Positions 61,561 through 64,000 of a stretch of DNA of 64,000 nucleotides are shown here, in pieces. The notes under the pieces were generated by a model, which was not told the DNA's origin, did not search any database, and saw nothing but the letters and a program-made list of their open reading frames with translations. Source of the stretch: Verrucomicrobiota bacterium (GTDB lineage Bacteria > Verrucomicrobiota > Verrucomicrobiia > Opitutales > Opitutaceae); contig JAQGON010000045.1 of NCBI GenBank assembly GCA_028293565.1, positions 1 through 64,000 of the forward strand, written 5' to 3'. A program made the position numbers and the translations under genes. Position 1 is the stretch's first letter. Every line of letters begins with the position of its first letter.

Positions 61561-62082
61561 ATGTCCTCCGCCTCCGCTCCAGATACGAAACCAAAACGCG
61601 GCCAGCCCTGCCCGTGCGGGAGCGGTCGTCTGTTCGAGGAGTGCTGCGAGCCGGTCCTCCTCGGCCGGCGCAGCGCGGCGAGTGCGGAGGAATTGATGCG
61701 CGCGCGCTTCACCGCGCACGTCGCGCATGATTTCAAGTTTCTCCACGAGTCCCATCGGCCGACCGCCGGAAAGCCGTATGTGGCGGAGCCGGGCGAGCCG
61801 AGCATGGCATGGACGCGTCTGGTGATCCATGACCATGGAACCCTCGACCAGCCGGATCGCGCCTTCGTCGATTTTTCCGCCTACGGAATCGAGGAGGGCG
61901 TGGAGAAAGTGCTGCACGAAAAATCGGAGTTTGTCCGCCTCGACGGCCAGTGGCTGTACAACCGCGAACTCCGGCTCGGGCCCGCTCCGTTCAGATCAGC
62001 GGCGCCCAAGGTCGGTCGGAACGACCCCTGCCCGTGCGACAGCGGGAAAAAGTACAAGCAGTGCTGCCTGGCCAAGGCGTAG
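61561..62082 (+). CDS. YchJ family protein with two SEC-C motifs
   Basis: The 173-aa protein has a SEC-C zinc motif at each end ('[13 protein letters not shown]' and '[13 protein letters not shown]') around an NTF2-like core ('[20 protein letters not shown]', '[20 protein letters not shown]'). This is the standard YchJ layout. Function is not well known. It starts 106 bp after the tgt-like gene. Confidence 0.93.
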   Translation: MSSASAPDTKPKRGQPCPCGSGRLFEECCEPVLLGRRSAASAEELMRARFTAHVAHDFKFLHESHRPTAGKPYVAEPGEPSMAWTRLVIHDHGTLDQPDRAFVDFSAYGIEEGVEKVLHEKSEFVRLDGQWLYNRELRLGPAPFRSAAPKVGRNDPCPCDSGKKYKQCCLAKA

Positions 62083-62133
62083 CGCAGGCGCCCGCGCCGC
62101 CCGAGGGTGGAGCGCATTGTCTCCGACCCTCTG

Positions 62134-62214
62134 GTAGCAGCTGCCGTCAGGCGGCTGGGCTCATTGCGCTTGATCGGCGCACACACGGAACAGCCTTCTG
62201 ACGTCGGCTGCTAC
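62134..62214. repeat. Intergenic inverted repeat, family I
   Basis: 24-bp arms at 62134-62157 ('GTAGCAGCTGCCGTCAGGCG') and 62191-62214 match at about 20 positions. A partial family H arm ('ggtggagcgcattg') lies just before it near 62106. It fills the gap between the convergent ychJ-like and Gfo/Idh genes. Confidence 0.82.
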
Positions 62215-62290
62215 GAGAGCGCTGGGGAGGTGAGCTGACTCACGAGTTCGACGGAGCCTCCGACGCGTTTCACCTTCCGCGAAATCCGGC

Positions 62291-63364
62291 CTATCGCGCC
62301 CAGTCCATCGGTGCGGGCGGCGTGAAACGGGAGGCCACCGCGACCGGGCCTCCGTCCTTCATCGACGTCCCCATCGCCTCGAGGATCTCCACGACGTGCG
62401 CCGCCTGCGCGCCGGTCGCGCGCTGCGGGCGGCCGGCGATCATCGCTGCCGTCATCTCGTCGACCGCCCGGGCGAACTCGGTGCCCTTGAACGGCGGCCG
62501 CACCAGGCTGACTTCCTCGAACGGTTTTCCGAACGGGGCGTACTCGACGCGCGCTCCGAAATCCTGGAAATCGCCGAGGTAGACGCTGCCCTCGTCGCCG
62601 GTGAACTCCACTCCGCCGCCCTGTTTTCCGCCCTTCACATAGAAGTTCGCCGACAACCGCGCCGTCAGGCCTTCCTCGAATTCGAGCATCGCGAGCACAA
62701 AATCCGGCGTCGTGATCGTGAACTTCCGGCCCTCCTTGGTGACCCGGTGCGGATGCACCACCCTGCCCATGGCGGTCGCGCGCCGCACCGGTCCGAACAT
62801 CGTGGTCAGGAGGGTCAGCGGATAGACGCCGACGTCCCACTGGATTCCAACCTCGTAGAACGGCTCCGGATTCGGATGCCACTCCTCGATGCGCCCGTGA
62901 TTGATTTCCGCGTAAGCGAGTCGGACCCGTCCAGCCCGGCCGCTGCGCAGGATTTTCCACGCGGTCTGCTGCGCCTCGCCCATGTACATGATCGGCGCGC
63001 AGCCCAGCCGGAGCCCGCGGGCGTCCGCGAGCTCGGCCAGCTCCTTCGCCTCGCGGTAGCGGATCGCGAGCGGCTTTTCCGAATGGACATGTTTGCCGGC
63101 CAGCAGGCACCGCTTCGTGATTTCGTAATGCGCGAAGTGAATCGTCAGATTGACGATGAGGTCGACCGACGGGTCGGCGAGCACCGCCTCCAGGCCTTCG
63201 AAGGCGCGGCCGCCGAATTTTTCGGCGAACGCCCTGGCGCGCAGCGGATCGAGGTCGGAAAATCCGACCAGCTCGCACGCGCCGTAGGTCCTGATGCGTT
63301 CGGCGTAACGGTCGGCGATGTTGCCGCAGCCCACGATGGCCACCCGGATTTTAGGAGAAGACAC
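62291..63364 (-). CDS. Gfo/Idh/MocA family oxidoreductase (second)
   Basis: About 357 aa from GTG 63364. It has the Rossmann motif 'IRVAIVGCGNIADRYAERI', the canonical 'HVHSEKPLAIRYREAKELA' with the EKP lysine retained, and 'YEVGIQWDVGVYPLTLLTTM' in the substrate domain. It is a typical NAD(P)-dependent sugar or inositol dehydrogenase-like protein of unknown substrate. The longer ORF-track frame upstream runs through repeats and is not believed. Confidence 0.9.
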   Translation of the reverse strand: MSSPKIRVAIVGCGNIADRYAERIRTYGACELVGFSDLDPLRARAFAEKFGGRAFEGLEAVLADPSVDLIVNLTIHFAHYEITKRCLLAGKHVHSEKPLAIRYREAKELAELADARGLRLGCAPIMYMGEAQQTAWKILRSGRAGRVRLAYAEINHGRIEEWHPNPEPFYEVGIQWDVGVYPLTLLTTMFGPVRRATAMGRVVHPHRVTKEGRKFTITTPDFVLAMLEFEEGLTARLSANFYVKGGKQGGGVEFTGDEGSVYLGDFQDFGARVEYAPFGKPFEEVSLVRPPFKGTEFARAVDEMTAAMIAGRPQRATGAQAAHVVEILEAMGTSMKDGGPVAVASRFTPPAPMDWAR

Positions 63365-63503
63365 GGGAAGAGTGCTCGAACACTTGCCCTGGAACGTCCA
63401 TCGGAATCTCAGGGCAACAAGCCCTTTGGCATGATCTCGCGCCGCCAGGCGTTGTCCGCGCGCGGAACGCGCTGTCTTTGATCCTGAGCTTGTCGAATGG
63501 GCC

Positions 63504-63577
63504 CCAGCGCGTTGGCGGCTCCGTCCACGATGCAGGTCGAGCTCGCGTCTCCAGCGCGTTGGGGCAACGCGCTCCAC
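63504..63577. repeat. Repeat-rich spacer with family H arms
   Basis: 'CCAGCGCGTTGG' occurs twice (63504 and 63550) and the second is followed by 'GGCAACGCGCTCCACC', the family H arm. The 280-bp region between the divergent Gfo/Idh and sterol desaturase genes shows no gene. Confidence 0.7.
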
Positions 63578-63646
63578 CCCTTGGGGCGGCACACCTTTCC
63601 GAGCTGGAACCTTGCCACGGGCGCGGGCGCTTCCTAGACGCATTCC

Positions 63647-64000
63647 ATGGCAACCCCCGAGGCCACGGCCGCCGACGGACGAAACGCCAAGGGCGAATGG
63701 CGGCCGCCCTACCCCGTCCGCTACGCGCCCCTGTTTTCGTGGCCGCTGCGAATCGTCGACACGCTCAAGTGGCTGTTCCGTTACCCCGGATTCCTCTGGC
63801 CGCTGAACCTGCTGCTGCTGGCGATCTCGACGGTCTCGTGGTATTTCACCCAGCCCGACCTCGCGCGCTGCGTGCGGTTCGAGCCCGGATGGATGACGCA
63901 GGTCTATCTGAGAAACCTCGCGATGATGTGGCTCTTCTACGGCGGGTTTCACCTGCACCTGTACGTCCTCCGGCGCGAAGGCGCCAAGGGAAAATACGAC
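63647..64000 (+). CDS. Sterol desaturase / fatty acid hydroxylase family protein, N-terminal part
   Basis: ATG 63647 opens a frame that continues past the right edge (118 codons visible). The product starts 'MATPEATAADGRNAKGEWRP' and shows membrane segments ('FLWPLNLLLLAISTVSWYFT', 'NLAMMWLFYGGFHLHLYVLR'). The wording resembles verrucomicrobial sterol desaturase-type proteins, but the histidine boxes that would prove it lie outside the window. Confidence 0.7.
   Translation, partial: MATPEATAADGRNAKGEWRPPYPVRYAPLFSWPLRIVDTLKWLFRYPGFLWPLNLLLLAISTVSWYFTQPDLARCVRFEPGWMTQVYLRNLAMMWLFYGGFHLHLYVLRREGAKGKYD

Overview
The window is GC-rich (roughly two thirds G+C) bacterial chromosome with about 55 protein genes and no rRNA, tRNA or CRISPR that I can see. 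The gene mix points to Verrucomicrobiota, probably Opitutaceae or a close relative: a MoxR/DUF58/TgpA cluster, a GldA/F/G-like exporter with a DUF4340 subunit, the Bacteroidetes/Verrucomicrobia-type ParE/ParC pair, Gfo/Idh/MocA oxidoreductases, a CE7 esterase, sulfatase and GH78/GH29-like proteins, and many long intergenic palindromes. The assignment is inferred from gene content, not from a marker-gene comparison.

Layout. 1-3396 (minus): MoxR ATPase, DUF58 protein and the start of a TgpA-like transglutaminase that leaves the window. 3.4-4.65 kb: a repeat-rich spacer, a nucleoside phosphorylase (MTAP family) and another palindrome. 4.6-10.5 kb: CE7 esterase, Gfo/Idh oxidoreductase, a small protein, an S9 peptidase and two small proteins. 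10.5-20 kb (plus): birA, then an ABC exporter (ATPase, permease, GldG-like, DUF4340) and a large AsmA-like protein. 20-24.3 kb: a composite repeat and a large hybrid histidine kinase. 24.5-29 kb: a sulfatase-fold protein, a dienelactone hydrolase, a UbiA-like membrane protein and a methyltransferase, bracketed by two copies of one 155-175 bp repeat. 29-36.4 kb: a translationally coupled membrane/coiled-coil pair, def with a cobalamin adenosyltransferase and a DUF6580 protein, and PIN-PhoH. 36.4-43.8 kb: parE, parC, an acid phosphatase and small envelope proteins. 43.9-45 kb: a RAYT (REP-associated transposase) flanked by its palindromes. 45-56.2 kb: DUF1684, aldo/keto reductase, MFS pump, glycine-zipper lipoprotein, DUF1059 protein, a truncated GH78-like protein, desaturase, DTW protein, a 55-aa zinc-ribbon-like protein, PagL-like deacylase, PAP2 and M23 proteins. 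56.3-64 kb: GH29-like protein, epimerase, phytanoyl-CoA dioxygenase, a Tgt-MnmC-like fusion, YchJ, a second Gfo/Idh protein and the start of a sterol desaturase.

The most notable signals are: (1) a fusion of tRNA-guanine transglycosylase with an MnmC-like methyltransferase domain; (2) about ten unrelated families of intergenic inverted repeats, some of which supply the stop codons of flanking genes and one of which is flanked by a RAYT with a lost HUH motif; (3) apparent pseudoenzymes, namely a sulfatase lacking its nucleophile and two metal-ligand aspartates, and a hybrid kinase whose last receiver has Val in place of the phosphoacceptor Asp; (4) a GH78-like enzyme cut short exactly at a repeat.

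All family names come from reading motifs by eye; no database search was run.
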